64,000 bases of DNA from Rhodococcus rhodnii (GCA_000720375.1 JOAA01000002.1:310001-374000); one strand, 5' to 3'; positions 1-10,240 are shown, counted from the first letter of the stretch. Made by a program: numbers and translations. The notes: generated from the sequence alone by a model not told the origin.

Positions 1-1
1 G

Positions 2-196
2 GAGACGATGTCCGCGCCGGTCCGCTGGTTCGCCGAGAACCAGCCGTTCAACCCGGCAATCGAAACCATCCGTGCCTTGCTCACCGGTGGCCCGATCGGC
101 AACAACGCATGGCTCGCCGTCATCTGGGCCGTGGTGATCAGTGCCGTCGGCTACCTCTGGGCACGCAAGCAGTACAGCCGCCCGAAGACCAAGTGA
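2..196 (+). CDS. ABC-2 type transporter permease, C-terminal end (5' truncated by window edge)
   Basis: Only the last 64 codons are in the window; the frame is open to the first base, so the gene begins upstream. The peptide has the QPFNPAIETIRALL motif typical of the C-terminal part of DrrB-like ABC-2 permeases, followed by one hydrophobic helix (about 20 residues rich in Ala, Val, Ile and Trp) and a short basic tail. In this family the protein is the membrane half of a two-component exporter whose ATPase is normally encoded just upstream, outside this window. A strong hairpin 14 bases after the stop ends the transcript. The Met at position 8 is internal, not a start. Confidence 0.75.
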   Translation, partial: ETMSAPVRWFAENQPFNPAIETIRALLTGGPIGNNAWLAVIWAVVISAVGYLWARKQYSRPKTK

Positions 197-209
197 GAAA
201 TCCGGGGGT

Positions 210-250
210 ACGAGCACCTCACTGTCCCGAGTGGACAGTGAGGTGCTCGT
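210..250. terminator. Perfect 18-bp hairpin between convergent genes
   Basis: Arms at 210-227 and 233-250 are perfectly complementary with a 5-base loop. The hairpin lies 13 bases after the permease stop and 7 bases before the 3' end of the PhoX-like gene on the other strand, so it can act on both. There is no clear U-tract, as is common in actinobacteria. Confidence 0.8.
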
Positions 251-257
251 TCGTGTG

Positions 258-1643
258 TCAGAGCGAGCCGTTACGCCACGGCCCGGTGATCGCGAAAGTG
301 ATCCCCGGGGTCTGGATGTTGGCGAACAACCACTTGCCGCGCACGGTGTCGAACGTGGATCCGCACCATTCCCTGGTCGAGTAGTCACCCGGTGCGATCG
401 CCGGCTTGCCGGGCACGCCGTCCGGGATGACGACATTGTTGGCCGCGAACGGGAAGATCTCGCCCTTGCGGGTCAGGCCGTGCATGAACTGCACGCCGCT
501 GCCGTCCTCGCACAACACGATCCCGCCGCGCGGGCTGACCGCGATGTTATCCGGATTGGACAGAACATCCTGCCCTGGCGACGCGAACAGCACGCGCAAC
601 CGGCCACTGCGCGGGTGGAACTCGAAGACCTGGCCCAGACCGGTCGGTCCGCCGCTGGTGGACACGATGTAGATGCGGCCGTTGCCATACCAGGCACCTT
701 CGAGCCGGGAGAACGTCGCACCACCCTTGGCGATGCCCTGGTCGGTCGGGCGTGGCACGTCAGGCCCGGGGTCCGGCTCGTCGATCCGCACCCAGCTGGT
801 CTCGTGGTAGACCGTCCCGGCCGGGTCGGGTTTGGTGTTGTACGTGGCGTCACCGATCTTGAGCATCTCCAGCACGCCACCGGCGCGCAGGTGCCCGCGA
901 ACCTTGGGACGGAACCGGAAAAAGCCCGCAGTGCCGTCGTCCTCGGTCTCGTAGACATAGCCGGTGTCCGGATCGATGGCGACCGCCTCGTGCTCGAATC
1001 GGCCCATCGCCTTGAGCGGCCTCGCATCGCCCTTGCCGGTCGCGGGCACTTCGAAGATATAGCCGTGTTGCTGCCCGGTCTTCGGGTTGACGTCCAGCGT
1101 CTCCTCGCAGGTCAGCCAAGTCCCCCAAGGAGTTGGCCCGCCCGCGCAGTTGCGTACGGTGCCCGACAGGCTGGCGTGACTGTGTTCGAACTTGCCGTCA
1201 TCAGGGTCGAACACGACCGTGCTCGTGCCGCCGCCCGCGTCCGGATCGTAAGCGGGATCAGTGTATTTGCCGTTGAAGCCACCGACTTCGTGGTTACGTA
1301 CCAGGTGCACGCGACCCCGGCGCCCGGCGCGGAACGCCGCCATTCCGTCGTGCAACGACGGCGTCGGGATGCCGTCGTCCATCTTGTCGCCGGTCCAGCC
1401 GTAGCTGATGTACTCGAAGCCACGGGGGAGAAGCAGTAAGGGGAGTCCGGTGGTGTGGTCACGAACCGGGGCCAGCGGGCCGTAGTCCGGGCTGTGCGGG
1501 CGTCTGGTGTCCCGCTCCGTGGCCGCTGACGCTGATCTTGTCGCCAGCGCGTCCAACGCGGTGGCTCCGGCCAGAACAGCCGCCCCGCCAAGCAAGGCGC
1601 GCCGGCCGACTTCAGTGCGTGGTGGTTCTGTGTGCTCGGTCAC
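258..1643 (-). CDS. PhoX-like (DUF839) secreted phosphatase, Tat-exported
   Basis: About 461 residues. The N-terminus carries a twin-arginine leader (RRALLGGAAVLAGATAL) ending near Ala-Ser-Ala, so the protein is probably exported folded. The body matches the PhoX/DUF839 family, beta-propeller phosphatases that use iron and calcium; visible family features are the TCEETLD segment with its Cys and Glu, the FEHEA segment and GGIVLCEDG. Role by family: release of phosphate from organic esters outside the cell. I chose the GTG at 1643, which has a GGGAAG ribosome site 11 bases upstream; a TTG at 1682 would add 13 residues before the Tat motif. The gene stands alone, convergent with the ABC permease. 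No Pho box was identified. Confidence 0.8.
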   Translation of the reverse strand: MTEHTEPPRTEVGRRALLGGAAVLAGATALDALATRSASAATERDTRRPHSPDYGPLAPVRDHTTGLPLLLLPRGFEYISYGWTGDKMDDGIPTPSLHDGMAAFRAGRRGRVHLVRNHEVGGFNGKYTDPAYDPDAGGGTSTVVFDPDDGKFEHSHASLSGTVRNCAGGPTPWGTWLTCEETLDVNPKTGQQHGYIFEVPATGKGDARPLKAMGRFEHEAVAIDPDTGYVYETEDDGTAGFFRFRPKVRGHLRAGGVLEMLKIGDATYNTKPDPAGTVYHETSWVRIDEPDPGPDVPRPTDQGIAKGGATFSRLEGAWYGNGRIYIVSTSGGPTGLGQVFEFHPRSGRLRVLFASPGQDVLSNPDNIAVSPRGGIVLCEDGSGVQFMHGLTRKGEIFPFAANNVVIPDGVPGKPAIAPGDYSTREWCGSTFDTVRGKWLFANIQTPGITFAITGPWRNGSL

Positions 1644-1727
1644 AGCGCGAGACTCTTCCCGCGGTCCATGGCCGTCAAGCAACGCCAGCCCAACGGTTCA
1701 ATGAATGTGCCGGATAACCGCGTTTCT

Positions 1728-1907
1728 CTACTCGTCGATGTCCTCGTCGTCCCGCGCGAGGAACGTCGCGAAGCGCTCGACGGCCTCCTCGTAGTCGGGG
1801 TTGGCGTCGACGAAGACGCGGAGTTTCTCGGCCAGCCAGCCGAGGGTGACTTCCTCGTCGCCGCGGCGCTGTTCGAGTTCTTCGATTCCCCGGTCAGTGA
1901 AGTACAT
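1728..1907 (-). CDS. DUF6104 family small protein downstream of kgd
   Basis: A 59-residue ORF: ATG at 1907, stop TAG at 1728-1730, with GGAG 6-9 bases ahead of the start. The protein begins MYFTDRGIEELEQRRGDEEV and continues with a WLAEKLRVFVDANPDYEEAV segment and a very acidic tail. This matches the small actinobacterial DUF6104 family, commonly encoded just after the 2-oxoglutarate dehydrogenase gene. It has no signal peptide or membrane segment and looks like a small acidic helical protein. Function is unknown; the constant neighbourhood suggests a link to Kgd, but that is inference. A perfect hairpin separates it from kgd, so it may be made by read-through or from its own promoter. Confidence 0.85.
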   Translation of the reverse strand: MYFTDRGIEELEQRRGDEEVTLGWLAEKLRVFVDANPDYEEAVERFATFLARDDEDIDE

Positions 1908-1923
1908 AGGTTCTCCATGAAAC

Positions 1924-1951
1924 GGCTCCCGGGGCGCGCGCCCCGGGAGCC
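1924..1951. terminator. Perfect 11-bp GC hairpin between kgd and the DUF6104 gene
   Basis: The arms GGCTCCCGGGG and CCCCGGGAGCC flank a CGCGCG core that is itself self-complementary. It sits 15 bases after the kgd stop and 16 bases before the DUF6104 start, on the path of kgd transcription. It could terminate, attenuate, or protect the kgd 3' end. No U-run follows it. Confidence 0.65.
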
Positions 1952-1966
1952 ATGTTTATACAGCCG

Positions 1967-4900
1967 TCAGTCTGCGAATGCCTTCTCGATCAGCTCGCGC
2001 TGCTCGACCTCGTGCACCTTCGACGAACCCACCGACGGGGCCGCCATCGGGCGACGGGACACGCGCTTCATGGCGCCCATGCGCTCCGGGAACTTCTCGC
2101 GCACGAACAGGCCGTAGAACGGCCACGAACCCTGGTTGGCCGGCTCCTCCTGCACCCAGCGCACGTCGTGTGCGTTCGGGTAGCGGTCGAAGATCTGGCC
2201 CAGCTTCTTCACCGGCACCGGGTAGAGCTGCTCCACGCGCACGATCGCCGTGTCGGTCACGCCGCGCTTGGCCTGCTCGGCCGCCAGCTCGTAGTAGAGC
2301 TTGCCGGACACGAACAGGATCTTGCGCACGTTCGCCGGGTCCGGCTGCGTCGGGTCGTCGAGCACCGACATGAACCGGCCGGAGGTGAAGTCCTCCACCG
2401 CGCTCACCGCCGCCTTGTTGCGCAGCATCGACTTCGGCGTGAAGACGATCAGCGGACGGGTCACGCCGTCCAGCGCGTGGCGGCGCAGCAGGTGGAAGTA
2501 GTTCGCCGGGGTGGACGGGACCGCCACCGTCATCGAACCTTCGGCACACAGCTGCAGGAACCGCTCGATCCGGCCCGAGGTGTGGTCAGGGCCCTGACCC
2601 TCGTGGCCGTGCGGCAGCAGCAGCACGACGTCCGACAGCTGGCCCCACTTGGCCTCCGACGACGAGATGAACTCGTCGATCACCGACTGGGCGCCGTTGA
2701 CGAAGTCACCGAACTGGGCTTCCCACAGCACCAGCGCGTCGCCGTTGGCCACCGAGTAGCCGTACTCGAAGCCGACCGCCGCGTACTCCGACAGCGCCGA
2801 GTCGTACACCAGGAACCGGCCCTGGTCCGGGCTCAGGTTCTGCAGCGGCGTGTACTCCTGGCCGGTCTTGCGGTCCACGACCACCGAGTGCCGCTGCACG
2901 AACGTGCCGCGCCGGGAGTCCTGGCCCGCCAGCCGGACCATCTTGCCCTCGAGGTTCAGCGAACCGAACGCCAGCAGCTCGCCGAACGCCCAGTCGATGT
3001 CGCCCTCGCGGGCCATCTTGGCGCGCCGCTCGAGCACCGGCTTGACCCTCGGGTGCGGGGTGAAGCCCTCCGGCAGGTTGATGTGCGCGTCCGCGATCGT
3101 CTCGATCACCTCGCGCGCCACCGCGGTCGGCACGCGGGCCGGGACCTGCTGCTCCTCCTCGACCGACGGGCTGGGCACCGGTGGGTGCTTCTCGAGCTCA
3201 CGCACCTCGTTGAAGACGTGCTCGAGCTGCGAGGAGAAGTCGCGCAGGGCCTTCTCGGCCTCGTCGACCGAGATGTCACCGCGGCCGATCAGGGCCTCGG
3301 TGTAGGTCTTCCGCACGCTGCGCTTGGTGTCGATGATGTCGTACATCGCCGGCTGCGTCATCGACGGGTCGTCGCCCTCGTTGTGGCCACGGCGCCGGTA
3401 GCACAGCATGTCGATCACGACGTCCTTGTTGAACGCCTGGCGGTAGTCCATCGCCAGCCTGGCCACCCAGTGGCAGGCCTCCGGGTCGTCGCCGTTCACG
3501 TGGAAGACGGGCGCCTGGATCATCTTGGCCACGTCGGTCGCGTACTGGCTGGAGCGCGAGTGCTCCGGCGCGGTGGTGAAGCCGACCTGGTTGTTGATGA
3601 TCACGTGCACCGTGCCGCCGGTGCGGTAACCGCGCAGCAGCGCCAGGTTCAGCGTCTCGGCGACCACACCCTGGCCGGCGAACGCGGCGTCACCGTGCAG
3701 CGCGACGGGCAGAACCGTGAAGCCGCCCGCGTCGCCACCCTTGTCCAGGATGTCCTGCTTCGCGCGCACGATGCCCTCGAGCACGGGGTCGACGGTCTCC
3801 AGGTGCGACGGGTTGGCGGTCAGCGACACCTTGGTCTCGCCGTCGCCGAACATCCGGAAGTACTTGCCCTCGGCACCGAGGTGGTACTTCACGTCACCGG
3901 AGCCGTGCGCCTGGCCCGGGTCGAGGTTGCCCTCGAACTCACGGAAGATCTGCGAGATCGGCTTGCCGACGATGTTGGCCAGGACGTTCAGGCGGCCGCG
4001 GTGCGGCATGCCGATGACGACCTCGTCCAGCTCGTACTCGGCGGCCTTGTCCAGGACGGTGTCCAGCAGCGGGATGACGCTCTCGCCGCCCTCGAGGGAG
4101 AACCGCTTCTGGCCGACGTACTTGGTCTGCAGGAACGTCTCGAACGCCTCGGCGGCGTTGAGCTTGGACAGGATGTACTTCTGCACGGCCGCGTCCGGCT
4201 TCTCGTGCGGGATCTCGACGCGCTCCTGGATCCAGGTCCGCTCGGCCGGGTCGAGGATGTGCGTGTACTCGATGCCGACCGTGCGGCAGTACGAGTCACG
4301 CAGCACGCTCAGCACGTCCCGCAGCTTCATCCGCTCCTGGCCGGCGAAACCGCCGACGGCGAACTCCCGGTCCAGGTCCCACAGGGTCAGGCCGTGCGAC
4401 AGGATGTCCAGGTCGTCGTGGCGGCGCTGGCGGTAGTTCAGCGGGTCCGTGTCGGCCATCAGGTGGCCGCGGTTGCGGAACGCGTCGATCAGCTCGATGA
4501 CCCGTGCGGCCTTGTCGAGCGTGCCCTCCGGGATGTCCTGCACCCAGCGGATCGGCTCGTACGGGATGCGCAGCGAGGTGAAGACGTCGTCGTAGAACTT
4601 GTCCTCGCCCAGCAGCAGCTGGTGGATCCGGCGGAGGAACTCGCCGGACTCGGCGCCCTGGATGATCCGGTGGTCGTAGGTGGACGTCAGCGTCATGATC
4701 TTGCTGATGCCCATCTCGACCAGGGCCTTCTCGCTGGTGCCCTGGTACTGCGCGGGGTACTCCATCGCGCCGACACCGATGATCGCGCCCTGGCCGGCGG
4801 TCAGCCGCGGCACCGAGTGGTTGGTGCCGATGGTGCCCGGGTTGGTCAGCGAGATCGTGGTGCCCGCGAAGTCCTCGGTGGTCAGGTGACCGGTGCGAGC

Positions 4901-5692
4901 CTTGCGGATCAGGTCCTCGTAGGCCTGCCAGAACTGCGCGAAGGACATCTCCTCGCAGCCCTTGATGGACGCGACGACGAGGTTGCGCGCGCCGTCCTTG
5001 CCCGGCAGGTCGATCGCCAGGCCGAGGTTGACGTGCTCCGGCGTGACCAGCTGCGGCTTGCCGTCGACGTTGGCGTAGTGCCGGTTCATGTTCGGGTAGT
5101 CCTTCAGCGCACGCACGAGGGCGTACCCGATCAGGTGCGTGAAGGAGATCTTGCCGCCGCGGGTCCGGCGCAACCGGTTGTTGATCACGACCCGGTTGTC
5201 GAACAGCAGCTTGGCGGGGACAGCGCGGACGCTCGTCGCGGTGGGGACCGTCAGCGACTGTTCCATGTTCTTGGCGATCGCGGCGGCAGCACCGCGGATC
5301 GGCTTGCTGGTGTCGCCCTCGCCCTTGGGCTCGGCCTTGGCCTTCGCGGCAGGCTTCGCGGCCGCCGGCTTGGCCGCCTGCGTCGTCGGCTTCGGGGGTG
5401 CCGGCGACGGGGCGGTCGCTTTCGGGGCCTCTTTCGGGGCTGCGGCGGGCGCCTGGCCGTTGGTGTCGGGAGCAGGCGGCTCGATCTTGGTGACCGTCTT
5501 GGTCTGCCCGGTGGCGCTGCTGCTGGCCACGCCCTGAGTCCGCTGCTGTGTGGGCTTGTAGTCGGCGAAGAAGTCGTGCCACGCGGGGTCTACTGACGTG
5601 GGATCCGCGAGGAACTGCTCGTACATCTCTTCGACGAGCCACTCATTCGGGCCGAACTGTGACGCAGGGCTGCTGCTGGACACGGCTGGCAC
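1967..5692 (-). CDS. kgd: Multifunctional 2-oxoglutarate dehydrogenase E1 / succinyltransferase (Kgd type)
   Basis: 1241 residues, the length of the mycobacterial Kgd family (about 1230). Order of parts: a short N-terminal segment containing [16 protein letters not shown]; a long Ala/Pro/Lys linker (about 45-135); an E2-like succinyltransferase domain (about 140-370, with [14 protein letters not shown]); and the thiamine-diphosphate E1 domain to the end ([22 protein letters not shown] and the [10 protein letters not shown] stretch). Known role: oxidative decarboxylation of 2-oxoglutarate in the citric acid cycle, in complex with AceF and Lpd; in mycobacteria and corynebacteria it is held in check by the FHA protein GarA/OdhI. 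The GTG start at 5692 gives the conserved N-terminus. It precedes a DUF6104 gene on the same strand, separated by a hairpin. Confidence 0.97.
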   Translation of the reverse strand: MPAVSSSSPASQFGPNEWLVEEMYEQFLADPTSVDPAWHDFFADYKPTQQRTQGVASSSATGQTKTVTKIEPPAPDTNGQAPAAAPKEAPKATAPSPAPPKPTTQAAKPAAAKPAAKAKAEPKGEGDTSKPIRGAAAAIAKNMEQSLTVPTATSVRAVPAKLLFDNRVVINNRLRRTRGGKISFTHLIGYALVRALKDYPNMNRHYANVDGKPQLVTPEHVNLGLAIDLPGKDGARNLVVASIKGCEEMSFAQFWQAYEDLIRKARTGHLTTEDFAGTTISLTNPGTIGTNHSVPRLTAGQGAIIGVGAMEYPAQYQGTSEKALVEMGISKIMTLTSTYDHRIIQGAESGEFLRRIHQLLLGEDKFYDDVFTSLRIPYEPIRWVQDIPEGTLDKAARVIELIDAFRNRGHLMADTDPLNYRQRRHDDLDILSHGLTLWDLDREFAVGGFAGQERMKLRDVLSVLRDSYCRTVGIEYTHILDPAERTWIQERVEIPHEKPDAAVQKYILSKLNAAEAFETFLQTKYVGQKRFSLEGGESVIPLLDTVLDKAAEYELDEVVIGMPHRGRLNVLANIVGKPISQIFREFEGNLDPGQAHGSGDVKYHLGAEGKYFRMFGDGETKVSLTANPSHLETVDPVLEGIVRAKQDILDKGGDAGGFTVLPVALHGDAAFAGQGVVAETLNLALLRGYRTGGTVHVIINNQVGFTTAPEHSRSSQYATDVAKMIQAPVFHVNGDDPEACHWVARLAMDYRQAFNKDVVIDMLCYRRRGHNEGDDPSMTQPAMYDIIDTKRSVRKTYTEALIGRGDISVDEAEKALRDFSSQLEHVFNEVRELEKHPPVPSPSVEEEQQVPARVPTAVAREVIETIADAHINLPEGFTPHPRVKPVLERRAKMAREGDIDWAFGELLAFGSLNLEGKMVRLAGQDSRRGTFVQRHSVVVDRKTGQEYTPLQNLSPDQGRFLVYDSALSEYAAVGFEYGYSVANGDALVLWEAQFGDFVNGAQSVIDEFISSSEAKWGQLSDVVLLLPHGHEGQGPDHTSGRIERFLQLCAEGSMTVAVPSTPANYFHLLRRHALDGVTRPLIVFTPKSMLRNKAAVSAVEDFTSGRFMSVLDDPTQPDPANVRKILFVSGKLYYELAAEQAKRGVTDTAIVRVEQLYPVPVKKLGQIFDRYPNAHDVRWVQEEPANQGSWPFYGLFVREKFPERMGAMKRVSRRPMAAPSVGSSKVHEVEQRELIEKAFAD

Positions 5693-6465
5693 TCGCCTCT
5701 ATCCATCTCGTTCTCGATATTGAACACACTCGCCAACCAGGCTAGTACCCCGCTCGGGCTGTGTGTGACCCGATTGAACCTTGTGCGCATGCCGATGATG
5801 GGGTATTGCTCACTGAATCGATCAATGAATCGATTCTCTCAGGAGATTTGACGAGCCGCCAGGGGTTCGTCGAACAACGACCCACGTGGTCTAGACCGTT
5901 CCGGCGACCGAAACGTCTGCGCTCGGGTGACCACTGTGGATCACGAAGATTGGTTGATGGTCGACAGTAGGCAGGATTCGCGAGTCGGCAGTTGGACTCG
6001 TGCGGTGGCTGTTGGACGCGAGTGGGTGGCTTGGCCTAGCCGCCGGAGCGAAGCGATCGGCACACAAGGGTGCGCGTGCCCACTGGCTCCGGCATGGTGA
6101 GTTGACCCCGCGAGCGGCGCTAGATGACAACCAGCCGCGCTGGAAGCGAGCCGAGCAGTTTGACTCACAGTGCCGGAATGTGGACACGCGCCGGCTCGCG
6201 GCCGCCGTGGCTGAACCGGAGCGTGCATCTCCCGGTGCCGCAAAGGTCGACTCACTGTGCCGGGAAGTGCGACTCACTGTGTCGGAATGGTGGACACGCG
6301 GCCAGCCTGGGGCCGCCGAGGCGGAGCCGGAACTGCACTCCCCGGTGGCGCAAAGTGCATCTCACCGTGCCGCAAGGGTCCACACACCGTGCGGGAAAGT
6401 GCATCTCGCTGTGCTGGAACGTGCGACACGGGGTGTTGGTGGGGTGGACACGGGGTGGTGGGGTG
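5693..6465. other. 773-base gap without a gene: kgd upstream region and repeat block
   Basis: No convincing coding frame on either strand. The left part is the kgd upstream region and holds two direct copies of TGAATCGAT at 5813-5821 and 5825-5833, the second running into a GATTC that makes a local palindrome; this may be a regulator site but no regulator is known. The right part (from about 6160) is filled by the degenerate repeat described separately, up to the stop codon of the ABC exporter gene. Confidence 0.6.
6162..6443 (+). repeat. Degenerate 22-nt intergenic repeat, about 8 units, within a 109-nt duplication
   Basis: Units share a core like ACTCACTGTGCCGGAA and its variants (for example ATCTCACCGTGCCGCAA and ACTCACTGTGTCGGAA), often followed by GTGGACACG. 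I count eight: near 6162, 6225, 6248, 6270, 6334, 6357, 6379 and 6400. At a larger scale, 6162-6270 and 6271-6380 are two diverged copies of one segment of about 109 bases, each with a GCCGCCG core between units. The block lies between two minus-strand genes and has no open frame of its own. Function unknown. Confidence 0.7.
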
Positions 6466-9400
6466 TTAGTCGACGAGCATTTCGTCGGGGGCTTCGGTGG
6501 TTCCGAACTGCCAGAGGCGGGCGTAGTGGCCGTTGGCGTTCAGCAGTTCGGTGTGGGTGCCCTGTTCGGCGATGCGGCCGCCTTCGAGCACGACGATGCG
6601 GTCGGCGCGCGCGGCGGTGGCGAGGCGGTGGGCGACCACGAACGTTGTGCGGGAGTGGGTGAGTTGTTCGCTGGCGGTCAGCACCTGCGTTTCGGTTGAC
6701 GGGTCGAGGGCTGCCGTTGCCTCGTCGAGCAGGAGGATGTCGGGCTGCGCGAGTTCGGCGCGGGCCAGGGCGACGAGTTGGCGTTGGCCGGCGGACAGGC
6801 CTTGGCCGCGTTCGCCGACTTGTTGGCGGAAGCCATCGTGCAGGGAGGCGACCATTGCCAGCGCGCCCACCGAACGGGCGGCGTCCTCGATCTCGGCGCG
6901 GGAGGCGTCGGGGCGGGCGTACGCGATGTTGCGCGCGACGTCGCCGGTGAACAGGTGCGCTTCCTGCGGGACGACGCCGAGGCGTTGCCGGAACGAGGTC
7001 AGGTCGTAGTCACGCACGTCCACGCCGTCCACCAGGACTGAACCCGACGTGACGTCGTAGAACCGCGCGACCAGTTTGACCAGCGTGGACTTGCCCGCGC
7101 CGGTGGCGCCGACGAGTGCGATGGTTTCGCCCGGTGCGACACGTAAGGTCACGTGGTCCAGTGCGGGTTCCTCGACGCCCGGGTAGTGGAACGACACGTC
7201 CCGCAGTTCGACCTCGCCGCGCAGGGTTGCCGGTGCGGGCACCGGCTCCTCGGTGGGGCGCAACGAACTCGGCGTACGCAACAGCTCACCGATCCGGCGC
7301 AGACCGACGCGTGCCTGCTGATACCCGTCGAACACGCCGCTGAGTTGCTGCACGGGAGCGAAGAACAGCCCGAGGTACAGCAGGAACGCCAGCAACACAC
7401 CGGGACTCAACGAACCCTCGGCGACCCGTGTCGCGCCGACGACGAGCACGGCGGCTCTAGCCACACCGGAAAGCATGTCCACAAAAGGGAAGTACGTCGC
7501 GATGTACCGCTGCGCCCGTGCGCGGGAACGGCGGTACGCGTCGCTGCGCTCGGCGAACGCCTGGGCTGACACGCCCTCACGGGTGTACGCCTGCGCGACT
7601 CGCAGACCGGAGACGTTCTCCTGCATGTCCGCGTTCACGGCGCTGACCCGCTCGCGTGCCTCTGCGTAGGCCACAGAGGACAGTCGCTGGAAGATCACGG
7701 TCGCGACGATCACGATCGGCAGCACGGCCAACGCGACCAGCGCCAGCGACACGTCGGTCACCAGCAACGCGACCGTCACGGCGACCACGGTCAGCAGGCT
7801 CGCTACTGCCGTCACCAGTCCGGTCTGCAGGAACGTCGACAGCGCGTCGACGTCCGTGGTCATCCGGGTCATGATCCGGCCGGCCATCTCACGCTCGTAG
7901 TAGTCCAACCCGAGCCGCTGCAGGTGCGCGTAACTCCGCACCCGCAACAAGAACAGCAACCGCTCGCCGACTCGCGCGGCCCACACTGTGCTTCCCGCGC
8001 TGGACAGCCAGCCGAGACCGACCAACAGGGCGCCCAGTCCGGCCGCGAGCCAGAGCCCGTTCGGTGATCCGGAAACGACACCGTCGTCGATGCCGACCCG
8101 GACCAACGAAGGCAGCGCCATGGACAGCACGGCGTCGGCGATCACGAGGACGCCGACCAGCACCAACGCCCAGCGGACCGGGCGCAGCAGCCGCCGCAAC
8201 GAGAACTCTGGGTCCGGTCTGGTCGGGTCTTCGCCTGGCAGGTCGGGTTTCTCCGTCGCCGGAGGCAGGGCTTCGATCTGCGCCAACAACTCTGGCGTCG
8301 CGGGCACCGCTGCGGCCGGGCCGGCGCCGCCTCGTGCGCCTGCCATTCGCACGGACGACGGCGACGACGTCGCGTGCTCGGTTTCTGGTGCGTCATCTGG
8401 CCAGAGGGCCTTGGTCACGCCGTCCGAACCGAGCTCGTCCGGCGGGCAGCAGCACTCGTCTTCGATCGCATCGCTTTGGCTGGCAAGGAGATTGCGGTAG
8501 AGCTCGCAGCGCGCGGTCAGCTCGTCGTGCGTGCCGACGTCCACCACCTTGCCGCCGTCGAGCACGGCGATCCGGTCGGCCAACTGCAGGCTCGATCGGC
8601 GATGGGCGACCAGCAGGGTCGTCCGGGTTGCGGTGATTTCCCGCAGTGTGTCGTGGATCGCCGCCTCGGTCGCGGTGTCCACTGCGGACGTCGCGTCGTC
8701 CAGCACCAGCACGCGCGGATCCGTCAGCAACGCTCGGGCCAACGCGACACGCTGCCGTTGGCCACCCGACAACGTCAGGCCGCGCTCGCCGACGATCGTG
8801 TCGTAGCCCTCGGGCAGCTCCATGATGAAGTCATGCGCCTGCGCGGCCCTCGCCGCGGCGATCACTTCATCCTCACCCGCGTCGGGACGCCCGTATGCGA
8901 TGTTCGCCCGGAGTGTGTCGGAAAAGAGGAATGCCTCCTCGAACACGACACCGACCGCGTGCCGCAACGACTGCAGTTTGAGCTCACGGACGTCCACGCC
9001 GCCGACTTTGATCGAGCCTTCGTGCACGTCGTAGAACCGCGGCAGCAGCATGGAAATCGTCGATTTGCCCGATCCGGCCGTGCCGACGAGCGCCAACGTC
9101 TCGCCTGGGGCCACGTGCAACGACATGCCGTCGAGGACCGGCTCGCTGCGCGTGTACCCGAACCGGACATCGGCAAGCGACACATCCAACGGACCTTGGG
9201 GAACCTCGCGTGCGTCCGGTGCCTCCTTGACTTCCGGCTGCGAGTCGATCAGGTCGTACACACGCTCGACACCGGCCCTGGCCAGCTGCGCGTTCACGAC
9301 CAAGCTCGACAAAAGCCGCGCCGGGCCGACCAAGTTGGCGACATAGCTGGTGAACGCGAGGAACGTGCCCAGCGTCACCTGACCGTTCAACGCCATCCAG

Positions 9401-10194
9401 CCGCCGAGCGCGAGCACGCCGACCTGGCCGATCGCGGGCAACGCGACCAACGTGGCGGACGGCTTGGACGTCAGCACCGCAGCCCGCATCCGCTCGGCGA
9501 ACAGCTTGCGCGCGGCGGTTTCCAGCCGCGAGACCTCCCGCGCCTCCTGGCCGAAGCCCTTCACGACCCGCACGCCGGTGACGGTTTCCTCGACGTGCTG
9601 CGCCAGATCCGCGGCCTTCTGCTGCGCGGACCACGTCGCAGGGAAGAGCCTGCGGCGAGTCCGGATGGCGATCAGGACCACCAGCGGCGCCACGATGAAC
9701 GCGACCACGGTCAGCAGCGGCGAGAGCCAGACCATCGCGCCGATCGCGATGACCGCGAAGAACACCGTGCCGATCGACAACGGCACCATCGACAGCAGGC
9801 CTTGCACCAGCTGGAGGTCGGTGATCGACCGGGAGACGACCTGGCCGGTGCGCAACGCGTCCTGCTTGGCGCCGTCAAGCCGTTGCACCGCTTGGAAAAC
9901 TTGTTGCCGCAGGTCGTGCTGGACGTCGAGGGCGAGCCGGCCGCCCAGGTAGCGGCGGATGAACGCGGAGCCGAACGTCAGCAGCTCCAACGCGATCAGC
10001 ACGGCGACGATCACGGCCAGGCCGTTCGTGTGCCCGGCCACGGCGCCGTCGACGGCGACCTTGACCAAGATCGGCCCGACTGCCTGGAACCCGACTCCGA
10101 TCAAGGAGGCGAGCACGGACAACAGCACGAGGCGACGGTGCTGCCAGCACGCGCGGGTCAGCCGTCGGATCCATCCAGGCGAGTTATCGGGCAC
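6466..10194 (-). CDS. Fused ABC exporter, TMD-NBD-TMD-NBD (Rv0194-like)
   Basis: 1242 residues, two complete half-exporters in one chain. TMD1 spans about 20-310; NBD1 has Walker A GTAGSGKST at about 371, signature LSGGQRQR at about 475 and LVLDDATSAVD at about 497. A Pro/Ala/Glu-rich linker (about 575-665, with three adjacent Cys) leads to TMD2 (about 675-960) and NBD2, with GATGAGKST at about 1029, LSAGQRQL at about 1133 and LLLDEATAALD at about 1155. The architecture and length match M. tuberculosis Rv0194, a multidrug efflux pump. NBD1 has Glu in the Q-loop (VVFEEAF) and Asp for the catalytic Glu, while NBD2 is standard, so one ATP site is predicted to be weak, as in heterodimeric exporters. 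The gene follows the ABC-2 pair by 46 bases and may share its transcript. Confidence 0.95.
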   Translation of the reverse strand: MPDNSPGWIRRLTRACWQHRRLVLLSVLASLIGVGFQAVGPILVKVAVDGAVAGHTNGLAVIVAVLIALELLTFGSAFIRRYLGGRLALDVQHDLRQQVFQAVQRLDGAKQDALRTGQVVSRSITDLQLVQGLLSMVPLSIGTVFFAVIAIGAMVWLSPLLTVVAFIVAPLVVLIAIRTRRRLFPATWSAQQKAADLAQHVEETVTGVRVVKGFGQEAREVSRLETAARKLFAERMRAAVLTSKPSATLVALPAIGQVGVLALGGWMALNGQVTLGTFLAFTSYVANLVGPARLLSSLVVNAQLARAGVERVYDLIDSQPEVKEAPDAREVPQGPLDVSLADVRFGYTRSEPVLDGMSLHVAPGETLALVGTAGSGKSTISMLLPRFYDVHEGSIKVGGVDVRELKLQSLRHAVGVVFEEAFLFSDTLRANIAYGRPDAGEDEVIAAARAAQAHDFIMELPEGYDTIVGERGLTLSGGQRQRVALARALLTDPRVLVLDDATSAVDTATEAAIHDTLREITATRTTLLVAHRRSSLQLADRIAVLDGGKVVDVGTHDELTARCELYRNLLASQSDAIEDECCCPPDELGSDGVTKALWPDDAPETEHATSSPSSVRMAGARGGAGPAAAVPATPELLAQIEALPPATEKPDLPGEDPTRPDPEFSLRRLLRPVRWALVLVGVLVIADAVLSMALPSLVRVGIDDGVVSGSPNGLWLAAGLGALLVGLGWLSSAGSTVWAARVGERLLFLLRVRSYAHLQRLGLDYYEREMAGRIMTRMTTDVDALSTFLQTGLVTAVASLLTVVAVTVALLVTDVSLALVALAVLPIVIVATVIFQRLSSVAYAEARERVSAVNADMQENVSGLRVAQAYTREGVSAQAFAERSDAYRRSRARAQRYIATYFPFVDMLSGVARAAVLVVGATRVAEGSLSPGVLLAFLLYLGLFFAPVQQLSGVFDGYQQARVGLRRIGELLRTPSSLRPTEEPVPAPATLRGEVELRDVSFHYPGVEEPALDHVTLRVAPGETIALVGATGAGKSTLVKLVARFYDVTSGSVLVDGVDVRDYDLTSFRQRLGVVPQEAHLFTGDVARNIAYARPDASRAEIEDAARSVGALAMVASLHDGFRQQVGERGQGLSAGQRQLVALARAELAQPDILLLDEATAALDPSTETQVLTASEQLTHSRTTFVVAHRLATAARADRIVVLEGGRIAEQGTHTELLNANGHYARLWQFGTTEAPDEMLVD

Positions 10195-10240
10195 TCGACC
10201 AGATTATGCGGACCCACCGACAAAACGTTGTTCTAGCAGG

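Noticed and set aside
1952..5596. 1214-residue plus-strand frame
   Set aside because: Shadow of kgd on the opposite strand, rich in Arg/His/Val/Leu with no domain.
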